64,000 nt of DNA from Owenia fusiformis (taxonomy: Eukaryota > Annelida > Polychaeta > Sabellida > Oweniidae), in contig CAIIXF020000001.1 in the NCBI GenBank assembly GCA_903813345.2, positions 34,381,366 through 34,445,365 on the forward strand, read 5' to 3'. How positions within the stretch are numbered: the stretch's first letter is position 1; each line of letters starts with the position of its first letter. Position numbers and translations under genes: made by a program. Shown here one piece after another: positions 22,750-36,200 of this stretch. The notes beneath the pieces are model-generated. The model was not told the origin of the DNA. It saw nothing but the letters and a program-made list of their open reading frames with translations, and did no database searches.

Positions 22750-22828
22750 CGTGCGACTAGATTTGAACCCAGGCCTAACGGACATGAGTTCTAAGTGCTA
22801 ACCATTGCTCCATAGAGCCATGACCTTC
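22750..22828 (-). other. tRNA-like remnant
   Basis: On the minus strand TGGAGCAATGGTTAGCAC resembles a Pol III A box with a D arm, and GGTTCAAATCT resembles a B box, spaced as in a tRNA. The acceptor and T stems do not pair well and the anticodon arm is not convincing. It is therefore a tRNA pseudogene or the head of a SINE, not a working tRNA. Confidence 0.35.
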
Positions 22829-22959
22829 AGACACTCACTTTTCAATCAAGGGGTGAACATTTAACAATTTTGGTATATATATTTTAAGGGCATAAAGGTT
22901 ATTACAAACACATCTATACAGTTATATTAAAAACATAGATATGAAACATTTCAAAACTA

Positions 22960-23969
22960 TAGGGTGGGCCAGTAAAAACGTCCATATTTTTATTTTTGTA
23001 ATATCTTCGCTTGTATGTTAGAAATATCCATAAATTATATATCATTTGAAAGATAATTCAATTTCTAACAAAATGATGTATGATTCATAAAATATGAATG
23101 GCTTATTTGGTGACTCCATGGTCATTTCCATATCATGGGGTAGTAACAGTCGAAAACAACATTTCGCTATATGGTTTGCGCTTAATACATAATAAGGCTT
23201 TGTATATGAAGAAAAGGTATTGGATTTGAGTTTTATTGTTTGTAAATCATTGTATAGCTCTTAAATAATCATGGGACCTATTTTTAAGCATTGTAGTTTG
23301 TAATAAAGTAAGATTGTTAGATAAATTGATATTTGCTTCAAACATGTTTTGCAAAGAAACTCAGTTGAAATTTTGCCATAACCCATGAAATGGAATACAA
23401 TTCCATAATTTCCTCTTCTGGTGTCTATTATTGCATTGTCTGCCATTCAGAATGTCAATTAAGTTAACTTATATAAGTACAACATCATTATTGATAATTT
23501 TTGCTTATAATAGGCATTATCTCCAAAATGTCTTGAAATGAGTAAATATTCAACTATTTGATGCAGATTTCTCTGCGTTATTAAGGCTATAATATTACCA
23601 ATACCTATCAAAATGGTAAAAGAACTCAATAATATTGTATTTGTTAATTAATTTGCTTTCATTTGATACATAAATCAACAATTTGACCTTCTATAATTAG
23701 ACTAATATCCCCAAAGCTAATATAGGGGTTAAATCTGTCTGGTCAGTTTTTAGCATTCCATATTCAGCAAACAGTAAATCATAATTTTGACCCCTGTGGT
23801 AATCAAAAGTTATTTTAAAACAAATACTTATTTATGTGAAATGAATTATATATCGTTTTGTTTGAAATTGAATTGTCTTTCCAATGATATATGATTTAAA
23901 CAATTTTCTGTAATATTAAAAATGTTGTAGAAAAAACAAAAACATGGAGGTTTTTTTTGGCGGACCCTG
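22960..23969. mobile_element. Tc1/mariner-like non-autonomous element
   Basis: Left end TAGGGTGGGCCAGTAAAAAC, right end reverse complement CAGGGTCCGCCAAAAAAAAC, with long imperfect arms (about 150 bp). TA lies on both sides (22958-22959 and 23970-23971). Removing it restores the CTAG left end of family B, so it inserted in the host's terminal TA. No transposase open frame. Confidence 0.75.
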
Positions 23970-24053
23970 TAGATACCAGCAATGCCAAGGTGTAGCAAAT
24001 CCCATCGAACTTTTGAGCACAAAATCGTTCCACTTATTTTAAAGTTTTAGTAA

Positions 24054-25443
24054 AAAATAGTACTGTGGGTACTGGGCTCACATGGTGTGAAAAAAAACAG
24101 ATATAATTTTTTGCTGATTTTTTGTAACAAAATTATTTCAAGCCACTTGCCACTATTTTGGACTGACTGAGATACAGATGGACAAATTGATGCCAATTAT
24201 TTGTAACAAAATTATTTCATACAACTACTCTTTACAGTGACATGGCTTTTTGCAATGCAGGACACCTGAAATTATTTGTAAAGCTAGGAAATGGGCCAAA
24301 ATTAAATTTCGCGAGACGAAAATGGCGACCATTTTGAAAATAGGCAAGCTTTTGTACCAGGAGTCATAGGGGAGTTTTTTATATTGATGTTGAACAAAAA
24401 TAACTTTAAACTGGAATCCTATCGACAGAGGTTTTAAGCAAATGGTCCAAAAGAGGATTTAGTGAGACAGATGGACAAATCAATGTTAACTAAAATGGCT
24501 GAAAATAAAAAAACTGATATAATATTTTGCCAATTTTTTGTAACAAAATTATTTCATACAACTACTCTTTACAGTGACATGGCTTTTTACAATGCAGGAC
24601 AGCTGAAATTATTTGTAAAGCTAGGAAATGGGCCAAAAGTGAATTTCGCTAGACAAGAATGGCGACCATTTTGAAAATAGGCAAGCTTTTGAACCAAGAG
24701 TCATAGGAGAGTTTTTTGTATTGATGTTGAACAAAATTAACTTGAAACGGGAATCCTATCGACAGATAGTTTAAGGGAAATGGTCCAAAAGTGGATTTTG
24801 TGAGACTGGTGGACAAATCAATGTTAACTAAAATGGCTGAAAATAAAAAAATGGATATAATTTTTTGCTGATTTTTCGTAACAAAATTATTTCATACATC
24901 TACTCTTTACTTTGAAATGGATTTTTACAATGTAGGACACTTGAAATTATTTGTAAATCTAGGAAAAGGGTCAAAAGTGAATTTCGCAAGACAAAAATGG
25001 CGGCCGTTTTGAAAATAAGCAAGCTTTTGAACCAGGAGTCATAGGGGAGTTTTCTGTATTGATGTTGAACAGAAATAACTTAAAACAGGAATCCTATCGA
25101 CAGAGGTTTTAAAACATGCCACTGTTGTTGACGGAAAAGTGGATTTCGCGAGTCAGATGGACAAATAAATGTTAACTAAAATGGCTGAAAATAAAAAAAA
25201 TGGATATAATTTTTCGCTGATTTTCTGTAACAAAATTATTTCATATATCTAGGAGCTTTTGAACCAGGAGACATAGGGGAGTTTTTTGTATTGATGTTGA
25301 ACAGAAATAACTTAAAACAGGAATCCTATCGACAGAGGTCTTAAAACGTGCCACTATTGTTGACGGACGGACGCACGCACAGACGCACAGACAGACAGAT
25401 GGACAAGTGAGTGATTGCAAAAGCTCACCATGTGAGCTAATAA
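24054..25443. mobile_element. pearl-like family C (GCTCACATGGTG ends)
   Basis: Subterminal inverted repeats GCTCACATGGTG (24076) and CACCATGTGAGC (25426). A hairpin with AGTAC arms at 24059-24073. About 330 bp core repeats marked by CAATGTTAACTAAAATGGCTG and TAACAAAATTATTTCATAC (three to four copies). A GACGGACGGACGCACGCACAG microsatellite lies close to the right end at 25361-25410. Same plan as families A and B with unrelated sequence. Inserted in the family B core. Confidence 0.75.
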
Positions 25444-26015
25444 AAAGTAAAATAACACACTTTAAAATAGAGGCCACTTTTCAAAATGGCCACTTAGCCA
25501 ATGTGCCTTGCTTATGAGTATTAACATATCAAATGTGAAAAAATAGGCCCACTACTTTTTGAGTTAAAAACGCAATATAACACACATTAAGTTAGAAGCC
25601 ATTTTTCAAAATGGCCGCCTACTTGCCAAAGTGTCATAAGATAGTGTGCCATGCTTTTGAGTATTCACATATTAAATATCGATATGAAAAAATCGCTCCA
25701 TAGCCTATTACTTTTCCCAGTTACAGCAACAATCGAAAATAGGAAGATGGCCACTGTGTTTTTTAGATATTTAAATTTTCAAGTTAATCAATATCCTATA
25801 TAATTTTTTGCATTCAAAACATAGTAACAATACTGTTTTATATGTTATAACTAAAATGCCTTAAAATTTACACAAATGGCGGCCATTTCTAAATTGGTAG
25901 CCATTCTTAAACTCCGCTCTCGAGCAGAACTTGCGCTCACATGGGCCATATAAATATAAAATATAAACAATATTGGTCCAAGTGTATTTGAGTAATTGTC
26001 TGGACGGACGGATGG

Positions 26016-26762
26016 ATGTACTTAGAATTTTGAGGCACATCAAATTTTCCGCACGCTATTTCTGATTCTGATTGAACGAAATGCAATGGTACATCCAGAC
26101 CCTTGGGGTTGCTATTTGGAAGTGATTGTTTTTTTCTGATTTGCCTAAAATCTAGTCTAATTCTTATGGCCTAGTCTAAATTAGTGTGTTTATTCATTTC
26201 CCACCCACCAGGCATAGAAGATAATCATTCATTATCAGTTATTCATGTTCTTTCTGGTCAAATATAGAGAAAAGTACATGTCCAATAATTGTAAGAATTA
26301 TTTCTTAATTATCGGTGAGTTAAGCTTTTTAATGGTGTACAAAATTTGTAATTGGTCTTATATTTCTAGAGATATCGTTATTTGAAAAGTGTGTTTGTCA
26401 GCGTGATTGTTATATTCCTTACGCAATTCAGTGTTCACACCTTTGATTGGCATTTGAAGTGACAATGTTTTGACATGTACAAACCTTCTTAATTCATAAA
26501 TATTCATGTAATCATAGTTACATTTCCTTTTATGACCAGAGATTCTAGAGTTCTCACGATTTTGGTTAAGCCTAATAACCATCATATTTGTAATGTGTAA
26601 ACGGTAACAAGACTGGGTACAAACTATGTTTCCATTGAAAGAGTCTGTATGTATGAAACATTTTCCAATTAGGTAGATTAAATCCTACGGGGAACTCAAG
26701 TTGAAACTATACGGAATCATGTATAAACTTGAAAACTAGACTGGGAAATCAAAGGTCGAAGG
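26016..26762. other. no gene seen
   Basis: Intronic, AT-rich. No repeat recognised within the window. Confidence 0.4.
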
Positions 26763-26872
26763 GTTTTTCAATAAAATATATTCCAAAAATTCTTGACACC
26801 CAGTAAGTCGTAGTGTGGAAGGGTCGTAGGTCGAAGGGGTTTTAGTACATTCCCTAGTTACATGCCAATAGA
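26763..26872 (-). repeat. inverted-repeat partner of 21808-21880
   Basis: Reverse complement reads GGAATGTACTAAAACCCCTT then ACTTACTGGGTGTCAAGAAT, matching 21808-21880 with a short insertion. Confidence 0.6.
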
Positions 26873-27029
26873 GTTTTGCATTCATCCAATTGGAAATGTT
26901 TGGTAAATTATGAAATAATGTGACCTTTGTCTTAGAACTTTAAATGATCACTGATCAGACATTATGCTAAGAACAGTACAAGACTAACAATCACTTCAAA
27001 AATCATATCAATTACATGTGGATACTTAC

Positions 27030-27130
27030 TTTTCCTATCTACAGCATAGCTCCAGTCGTTATCATCCTTGTTGTCTTCACTGTCATTGTCACTGGCAACA
27101 TTCTCCTGTTTCCCTGTATTTGCGAGAATC
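27030..27130 (-). CDS. ATXN7L3: ATXN7L3 (Sgf11) exon: acidic linker and WSY
   Basis: A 101 bp exon: acceptor TGTTGTTGCCAG before GATTCTCGC, donor AAAA before GTAAGTATCC. The first base completes the AGG codon left open by the exon at 45884-46052. It reads ILANTGKQENVASDNDSEDN then KDDNDWSYAVDRK, leaving one base for the exon at 17386-17454. The family shows the same order: RR-I-A-N after the zinc finger, then an Asp/Glu/Asn-rich stretch, then NDWSY and a basic run. All three reading-frame phases fit. The flanking introns are about 18.8 kb upstream and 9.6 kb downstream, both filled with transposons. Confidence 0.88.
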
Positions 27131-27651
27131 CTGGCAACAACAGCAGAATATTCAATTTAACCCTACAGTTCCTAAGGGGGGGGGGATTTATTTTTGATAA
27201 CTTTTGCAGTAAGCATTAGTTTTGCCTGATTTTTCATGTAGATGCTCCTAGGGATAAAAGATTAATTTTCTGCAAAAATCATATATGAGGACCTACTAAT
27301 TACCTTTAAATCAATTATCAAAGTCAAGAGGTAGGTCTGAAAGTGCTTCCATGAGAGACCCGATTATTTTATCTTTTTTTCCTTATTGCACTTAAAGAGA
27401 TGTTAATGAGACTTCTCCGTGGTATTTTTTCTTTTTTCCTTTTTGTTTTGAATTTTTTACACCATAACATTAACTAACTACTCAATATGCAACTTTTCAC
27501 CACGTAGAATTTTAAAATATTAAGTTTGAAAATTCCATTTTTATAATGGAGGTCAATTTTCTTGAAATTGACAGATATAATAAATATTGGTAAGACGAAA
27601 TGTTTGAAGAAAAATGAAGAAAATTCACCGTCCTGGTTACGCAAAATATAG

Positions 27652-28990
27652 ACAAGAACACAAATGTGTACAAAATGTCCCCACCTATGGGTAATCCCGT
27701 CAAATGGTTATCCTAAAAATGAGTAGACAAGACTTTACCGACACAATTTGAGGACGGAAAATCCAAAATGGCCACCTTAAAATTTACCAAGAATGCCAAA
27801 AAATTAGTCAGTTCTAGATTTTCTTACTAAGAACCAGCCCTGAAAATTTGAAATTGATCCGTCACATAGTTAACCAGAAAACCTGTAAACAAGACTTTAC
27901 AGACAAGATTTGAGGACAGAAAATCCAAAATGGCTGCCTTGACATTTATCCAGAATGCCAAAAAAATAATCTGTTCCAGATTTTCATACTAAGAATCATC
28001 CCTGAAAATATGAAATTGATCTACCAAACAGTTCACCTGGAAATGCGTAGACAAGACTTTACAAACAAGATTTTAGGACACAAAATCCAAAATGGCTGCC
28101 TTGACATTTACCCAGAATGCCCAAAAACGAATCAGGTCTAGATTTTCATACTAAGAATTATCCCTGAAAAATTGAAATTGATCTACCAAACGGTTCACCT
28201 GGAAATGCGTAGACAAGACTTTACAGACAAGATTTTAGGACGGAAAATCTGAAATGGCTGCCTTGACATTTACCTAGAATGCCAAACTAATCAGATCTAG
28301 ATTTTCATACTAAGAATCATCCCTGAAAGTTTGAAATTGATCTACAAAACAGTTCACCTGAAAACGCGTAGACAAGACTTTACAGACAAGATTTTAAGAC
28401 GGAAAAATCCAAATGGCCGACAATAAAAAAGTGATTATGAGTTTTTGCTGATTTCTTTTTACAAAATTATCACATATAACTACTGTTAACAATAACATAG
28501 GCTTTTACAACAAAGTACACCTGAAATTATTTATAACGCTACTAAATAGTTAAAGTATGAAAACTGAAAAACACCATTTAATATGATACAAAGTATTATC
28601 GTGCGCTAACTTTTCTTAAAACATTCAAAATGGCTGACATGACTGAGCAAACAGGTCCAAAACCTAATCAGATCTAGAATGAAGTGAGCTGAACAAGATT
28701 TTAAAGTTTTAAAAGCAACTGTGAAGCCGTTTTTCTTAAAATTTGCAGACAAGAATTTTAGCATTTGACTTCAAAATGGCCGACAGGAAGTAGGTATCGA
28801 GTTAATTTTTTTTCATCCACATCTGTATGCACTTATAAGTTATCCCTGAAAATTTGAAGGTGATATCTGTGGCGGTTTTGAAAAAAAACTGCCGGACGTA
28901 CGGACGTACGGACAGACAGACAGACGGACAGACAGACGGACGCGCCTAGGCCTACAATATGGCCCCACACTATGTGGTGGGGACATAAAA
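27652..28990 (-). mobile_element. pearl-like family A, copy 3 (full length)
   Basis: The best complete copy. Left end ACAAGAACACAAATGTGTAC, with hairpin ACACA-AA-TGTGT and TGTCCCCACC. Four to five core repeats of about 163 bp. A second domain with CAAAATGGCTGACATGACTG and AAAATGGCCGACAGGAAG. A GGACGTACGGACAGACAGAC microsatellite at 28896-28940, then CCCCACACTATGTGGTGGGG (an inverted repeat) and ACATAA. Read on the minus strand the element ends hairpin, then TTCTTG, then T, a Helitron-like terminus with CTTG in place of CTRR. Confidence 0.85.
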
Positions 28991-29012
28991 AACGTGAAAT
29001 AATCATAATGAA

Positions 29013-29960
29013 GGACCAACGGTCCTGTGCTCACACAGTTTGGAACCTTCAGAGGAATGAATATACTTACTTTCAAACTAAAATATTGATTTGGATTTGT
29101 AGTCTCGAACTTTAAGAAACTTAGATAGCACAGTTGTGTGACCTAGTTTGATGACCTTTGACCTTGAAAATTTTACTAATCCAGAGCTCAGTAAGGTCTT
29201 TTGTGATTAAGCTGACCAAAATTTACATCCAAAAATCAATTTGAAAAATCAACTTTTTTGACCTTTCGAAGGTCACTGAAGGTGAAGTAAAGGTCAAATC
29301 CTAAAAATAATGTCAGATTTGAACTCTTGGCAACTTGTAGATGATTTTCAAAAAAGAATTTGGTCAAATTGAAACAAGTTGAAAAATAACTTATTTTTAC
29401 TGTTTTTTGACATCAAATATCTCAAAAACTGTAAAAATTTAATGCTGACATATATTGAGCAATATGTAGGGAATGCTTAAATCTAGTTATGATGTAATTC
29501 ACTGCAAGAAATGATCAAGTATAAGGCAAACTTTGAGAAACTTGTCAATCACAAAACCTGCCATTGACTTTATACATGAGAAAGTTTCTTGAAAATGACG
29601 AAGTCCTACTTTTGTCAAATTTTATAGAGTAAAAACCAAAAACTGTAATCTCAAGAGCTTTGAAATCTTCAGAGGACATAAGTTGCATATACAGCAACTA
29701 CTAAAAGTTATTTGAAAGTTCTACTTCAACAAAGTGTCTAGTATTTACAGAAAATTTGACTTTTTGACGTCAAAATCCGCAATTTCTCGGAAACCGGGCG
29801 AACTTGGGAAATGGCGATGATAGGTCAAATAGGCATTATGGATATGCATAAAATGAATGTGGATATGACTCAATCCGAATAGCAGTTTTAATTTGTGCGG
29901 CCAAAGTTGACGGACGGACGGACCAACGGACGGACGTCTTGTAATATATAGATACGAATT
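29013..29960. mobile_element. microsatellite-bearing family D, single copy
   Basis: Begins with the hairpin GGACC-AAC-GGTCC at 29013-29025 and ends near an ACGGACGGACGG tract at 29908-29937 followed by TCTTGTAATATATAG. About 900 bp, non-coding, with TGACCT half-sites (DR1 arrangement at 29152-29164). It resembles families A-C in having a terminal hairpin and a microsatellite at the opposite end, but I see no second copy, so its limits are uncertain. Confidence 0.5.
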
Positions 29961-31577
29961 GGTTGTTTAATTAAGTAGCTACTTTTTGCTTTCATCTAAT
30001 GATGCTAGAGAACACAAAAAAACGTTTGTCTCAATTACAAGTTTCAACACCAATATCCTTGGAGCTATGTGTAATTTTTTTATAAAATATTTTCGGCAAA
30101 GAGATGAAGATTAGCCAGCGGGTTAGCCAGATTTAGATTTTTAGTGTTTTCTTAACAAATTCCACCCCACACTCAATATCATAAAGCAACAATGCCTTGT
30201 TGATCATTTAACGTTGGGAATCATGTACATGCCACGACATTTCTCTAAACTTAACTTGTTTCTTTTAAATTCTTTATTTCTTTAAGTCTGATTCTGAAAG
30301 GAAAATACAACATAGGGGAGGACGGAGGTTGGTTCCCGGGGGTTGGTTCGAGCCTTAATGGGATTCAAAGCATCCGTTGAATGACTCTAAATCAAGCAGG
30401 TAATTTAAAGCAGTTGCCAAATATCAGTAAATACATTTGATCCTTCACAGTAACCACATCGAGGCGAGGGCCCCTCTGAAGGGGGTTGGGGGGGGGGGGG
30501 TAAACACACAGTACCATCTGAACAATGTACCCATAAGATGCATTACACCTCGGGGCATTACATTCATTGGCCAGATAATGGTTCAGTATTCCAAATTTCT
30601 CAGGTCCGAAATCAAATTAAAAATGAAGCTAGTGTCCCAGACGCTCTTCATATGCAAAAAATCCCCCTGAGTAAAACTGGAAGCATTACTCAGGAATTAT
30701 AGACCGAGAAGTTTATGTGTGATTAGTGAGGAAACTCACTAATACATAAACAATTTATTTCCAGATTTGTGACTGGTAAGGGGCTGCACAGGAGCAAAGT
30801 GGAGTCATATCTTGTATTTGCGAATGCAACTAACCCCCGTCGGCTACCAGATTAACTTAATTTTTCATGACGAACTTATTTAAAAGTATGAATAGACCAC
30901 AGATATATAATCAGTAGGTAATCTTTTGATTCTATAAGTTAAAGTGGATTTGATACATACAATGTCGATGAATGTAATGAGCTAAATAAGGCTAAATCAG
31001 CAAATCAGCGAAGAAGACCAACTTCAATTTCAAGATGGCTGAATTGTTTTTTCAACAGAATTTTTCTGAATTTGCAAAGTAGTGTGGGAGCAACTTAATT
31101 GAAAAATAAAACTAATTACCAACTTATTACCAACTAATTTACAACTAATTATCAACAGTTCTGCTGGCAATTGGAATTAAAGTTAAGCGTTAATTAAATC
31201 AATGATAATTATGGCCTAATTATCAGTAGCAAGTTCAACGTAAATTAACTTACAATAATGCTGATTTATGATTTTTAGTTGATAATTAAGATATGAAATG
31301 TTTGAGGGTGATAGTAAGTGGTAAATTAAAACGTTTTTGTTCTGAAGTAGATTATTGGTTGATAGTTAACATATAGGATGATTATAATGATAATTAGTCG
31401 TAAATTAGGCCCATGATTTAGAAACACAAACCCCTAAATTTAATTTCAAGATGGTGGAAAAAGAAAACATGTGAGAGATATTTCTCTCATAAAATTGAGA
31501 ATTACAACGTGAATGGTGCGTATACTACCATGAAATTTGGTCAACATTATTATAAGGGTATGTATAAAGTCCAAATA
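29961..31577. other. no gene seen
   Basis: Low-complexity AT-rich DNA with ACTAATTACCAAC-type runs at 31100-31150. G-rich tracts near 30315-30345 and a G11 run at 30490-30500. Nothing coding. Confidence 0.45.
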
Positions 31578-32657
31578 AGAGGTTCCGTGTCCTTTTTAGA
31601 GGCGAGCTAAGCGACATATGTTTTCATGAACTAGAAGTGATACTGATCAAGAAAATGATGTTGGCAATTCTGATTCTTTGACGGCGTAGCTATGGTAACC
31701 AAGTAAATATGCCACACCCACTTTTGGATGCTCTTTTCAGTGTTTGGCCTCTATTTCCACCATTATTGCTCAGATTTTGATGAAATTTATACCAAATGGA
31801 AGGTAATAGATTATGCAATCAGGAGATATTAAGTTGGCAATTCTGAATCCGTAATGGCGTTGCTATGGTAACAAAGTAAATATCCCGCACCCACTTTTAG
31901 GGGCTCTTTTCAGTGTTTGGTCCCTATCTCCGTCAATATTGCTCAGATTTAGGTGAAATTTGTACCAAATGAAGGTAGTGGAAAAAGCAATCAAACAGCA
32001 GGGCTTGAATTAACGGTGTCCCGTACATGTTAAGGACTCAAAAATAATTTGAAGGACGCAAAAATTGAAAATATTTCCGTTTTTTGGACGCAAATTTTTT
32101 TTAGGTCAATACTACAATGTGTTTACAACGATACCTAACAAAAACAAATAATTATGATCTCTCACCTTTATTTGAATCGTAAATAAAGCTCAACATGTTG
32201 AATATTTACAAATAATCATGATTCTCTCGAATTTTTTCGACTTTGTTTATTTTTAGATTTGAAACCATGACACGCCATAGTTTTTCCTATTCAGAAACAA
32301 ATATTAGGTTATTCATGAAATAAAATGTATTCATTGTCGAATGAACGAACAAGCATTTATTCAGTCCGTACTTAACGTTTACTTCCGTTTTTAAATTCGC
32401 GGGAAGAAGTTATACCTCAAAACTAGGGCTGGCACGGAACGGAATTATTGTCCGAACCGTCCGATTTTGCCTTCGGAAACGGACTTTCGGACCTACCTTC
32501 TCATATTCCGATAATTTTCGGAATTTTTATTTTCCTTAAAGAACATTCACTTATCGTTATAGCGATACGCTAACTCGCTATAGCGAACTCGTACTATGAA
32601 ACGAAATCAATAAATATATATAATTATTAAACATTTTCACTTGGTAAAGTTGTTTTA

Positions 32658-33137
32658 CTGTAAAACGGGTATTGTTAGCGAGGGGTAATTGTTAGCGATC
32701 GCTATAGTTTCGCTAAAAATTCAATTCGCTAAAATAAACCGGGGTTAAAATAAACCGTGGCGTTAAAATTTGCAAATTCACTGGAAACTACCGTAGTATT
32801 TAAGGAGCTTTTCGTTCAGTGCTGGACTTCCGGTTTGTAATTTGAAAAAGGTAAATATTTTTAAATCGTATGTTTCTTTCAATATCTGAAGGATAAATAG
32901 CCATCCATCAGTGAAATAGTATTAGTAGTAAACATAAATATAAAAGGTGTTAATTGAACACGGTTCAACGACCAATGATATTGCTTAAATTCTCCCGTAC
33001 CATAAGTGAGCAAATGCATTTTGCTAATTTGATTTTTTAAAGATTAATCTTCATTTCACTAAAATTTCCCGCGCTAAAACCCCCTAAAATTGAAAAATCG
33101 CTAAAATTTCCTGGTGTCAAAATTACCCATTTTACAG
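32658..33137. mobile_element. MITE with CTGTAAAACGGGTA ends
   Basis: Begins CTGTAAAACGGGTA and ends TACCCATTTTACAG, near-perfect inverted repeats, with TA on each side (32656-32657 and 33138-33139). 480 bp, rich in GCTAAAAT and TTCGCTAAA motifs, no coding. TA duplication points to Tc1/mariner. Confidence 0.75.
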
Positions 33138-33278
33138 TATAGATATAGGATTTTTTTATTAGTACTGATGCCCTTTTAGGGCCAAACGTACATCCGATAT
33201 ACAATTTTCAATAACAGTAAATATAGCAATAAAGTAAAGAAAATAGGATTACATTCTTCAAATGACATATATAAAATG

Positions 33279-36200
33279 TTACTTTGATATAAGAATCCTG
33301 TCTCTACCAATCATTAGATACTTTATCATGTCAGCAGCTTCTTTTAATATGATCCCCTCACTCGTCAATAGAAAAATTGTCTTTTGGTGATCATTCATGT
33401 TTTTAAAATTACTACACAGGTTTTCAAGTTTTTCAATATGGGATTTTCTGATAAACTCCAATTTTTTACATTTGAATAAAAAGTGTGTTTCATCTTCTAT
33501 AACCGAGTCCTTACATATTTTACAAAATCGACTATTAAGATCAGTAATTGGTTTTGTATATCGGCCTCTTTCTATCTCTAGATTGTGGGCGCTTATACGT
33601 AATCTAGTTAAATGTTTAGCGTTTGAAAGTCTCGTTTCTGAAAGGTAGTGTTCAAACCCAAAGTGCGATTTTAGTTGTTTAAATAATCTAAGTTTCCCCC
33701 CATTCCCACTTATCAGATTCTTCCAATATACTTGATATCTCTCTATTAATTTCTTTTTGACTTTAATAGCAAGCCTATTTGTGCTCTTCTCTATGTTTAC
33801 CTTATCTTCAAGATTCAATTCATCAGACATTTTTATTTTAATATGGCACAGTATATTTTTGAGTTGTTTGTGCCATGTAAATGTGTTATTTGTTAAAACA
33901 AATGTTTTACTCATAATTAATGAATCGTTTAGTAAACTCCCATTTGCACTCAACTCTAAATGACCGAGGTATTTGATTTGTCTTTTTATAATATCGACTA
34001 CCAAAGGTATTCTTCCCAATTCTCCTCTTACTGCCATGTTTGTGGCTTTTCTATGAACTCCGAGAACATATTTTTGGAACCGAATATGATTGTTTTCAAT
34101 TAAAGCACTTTCGTATTTATGTTCAATATCTCTATTAGTTAGGCAGTCACGCTTGGTATATATATCAGTACACCATATTTCCGACCCGTATAAAGCAACG
34201 GGTTTGATAAGTTGATCATACAATTTCATTTTCAGTGAAGACTTCATCTCTGTGCCGCTTGTCAATTGATAAACTTTAAACATGGCTTTATTTGCTTTTT
34301 CCTTTATGTTTTGCTGGGCCGGTTTAAAAGATCCCGAAGCACTTAAGATAATTCCCAAATATGTATACCTTTGAACATTTTGTATAATCTTACCATTTAT
34401 TTGAAATCGTTCTTGACAAACTTTGCCACATTTCCAGAATTTCATAATTTTTGTTTTGTCAATGTTAATTTCAAGTTTCCAGTCATCACAGAAGGATTCA
34501 AGAGTGTTTAGTTTTAGCTGCATTCCTTCTTTACTAGTATCAAATATGACTAAATCGTCTGCGAATAGCAAACTGCTAACATGTTGAGTTTCAAGGAATG
34601 GAGATTTCCCAACATTATCAAACTTTTTTATAATATCATTTATATATATGTTAAATAATAATGGACTGAGCGAGTCTCCTTGTTTTACACCCCTAGCACA
34701 TGAAAACGATTCCGTATAAGTTGAGTGATTAAGTTTTACACACGCCGTGGCATTTTCATACATGGTTTTAATGATTTTGTAGAAGTGCCCTTTAATTCCT
34801 GACTTTTGTAACTTATACATAAGGCCTGTGTGCCATATCGAATCAAATGCCTTCTTTAGGTCCACAAAGCAGGCATAAAAATTACATTTATTTTGATGAA
34901 CATGTTTGTCAATAAGAGACCGAATTATAAATATATGGTCGGTCGTCCTTGCTTTCTTCATAAAACCTGCCTGGTTTTGTGAAATAATATTATTTGATTT
35001 GACAAATGTATAAAGGCGATTATATAGCACATTGGAGAAAATTTTCGATAAGCATTCCGAAATAAATATGCCACGATAGTTACCTGGTACTCGAGGGTCA
35101 TTTTTCTTGTAAATTGGTACAATATAGGATTCATTCCACGATACTGGGTATTGGTTATTAGATAATATTTCATTGAATATCTTGCAAATGCGAGGAATTA
35201 AAATTTGCCTTCCTGCCTTTACCCATTCATTAGATATTCCACTTTTACCCGCAGCTTTTTTATTTTTTAGTTGGTTTACTACCGTATTGATCTCTTCATA
35301 TGTTATCTTGTAACTAAGTTCGTCAAAATTAGGCTCGTTTTCTAGTTTTTTCAATCTAATTAAAATATCGTTGTCATCATTACTGTTATTTGAAAATAGT
35401 TTAGAAAAATGATTTTTCCATTCAGATGCCTCTATATCATCAGAGGGGTTAAATGAATTGCTGTCTTTTCTGAGGCTACTGAGAAGCTTCCAATATTCAG
35501 AAGGGTTATTTTCTTCAAAGTCTTCAAGTTTCAAAATTAGACTGTTTTTGAATCGTTTATTGCTTGACTTACATAATTTTCTATATTGTTTGAGTACATG
35601 GAAATAGGATTTTCGAGCTTGTTCGTTGTTCGGTGATTTCACCAGTTGTAAACCCAATCGTCTAACGCGCTTATTCAAAACGGAACAAGAAACGTTATAC
35701 CATGCTTTGTTATTCCTTTTATTAGGTTGCGACTTTTTTCTTTTCTTCAGAGATAATGTTGCTGCTGTAATAAGTAAATCATTTAATTTATTCATACTTT
35801 CATTTACCCTGTTTTGTGGACAGTGCTCAATAAGCTCATCCAATGAGTTTAATTTAGCTGCGATCGGCGCTGTTTGAAGAGTTTCACGAAAGACAGTTGG
35901 GGATAAGTTATCCCATTTGAATGAATTCGCCTTCGAACTTACATGATTTTTTTTGGTGCAGATAGGATTCTTATAACAATTTTCTACTTTAAGTAACATG
36001 GAAATCATGCAATGATCTGATAAAGAGCTTAAACTATCATGAACCTTAAATAATCTTATTCTATTCATGATTGACTGTTTTGCAAGGCAATAGTCAACAG
36101 TACTACTACCATTGTATTTATGGCATGTGAACGAACCAAATGTGTCGCCAAAAATACGACCGTTCAATATTCTCATGTTTGTAGATTTGCATATATCAAG

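Larger units (their letters stand above)
22957..26010 (-). mobile_element. Helitron-like family B, copy 1, broken by two insertions
   Basis: The family's left end (CTAG, then GCAATGCCAAGGTGTAGC and ATCCCATCGAAC) is split after CTA by the element at 22960-23969. Its core repeat is split near 24054 by family C, resumes at about 25444 with AAAATGGCCACTT and AAAATGGCCGCC units, and ends in a decayed GTATTTGAGTAATTGTC plus GGACGGACGG tract at about 26010. Core phrases (AAATCGCTCCA, AGTATTCACATA) match the better copy at 47770-48923. Minus orientation is defined by the Helitron-type CTAG terminus. No coding sequence. Confidence 0.75.

Noticed and set aside
22750-22828. Functional tRNA on the minus strand
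   Set aside because: A/B boxes are present, but acceptor, T and anticodon stems do not pair; kept only as a tRNA-like remnant.
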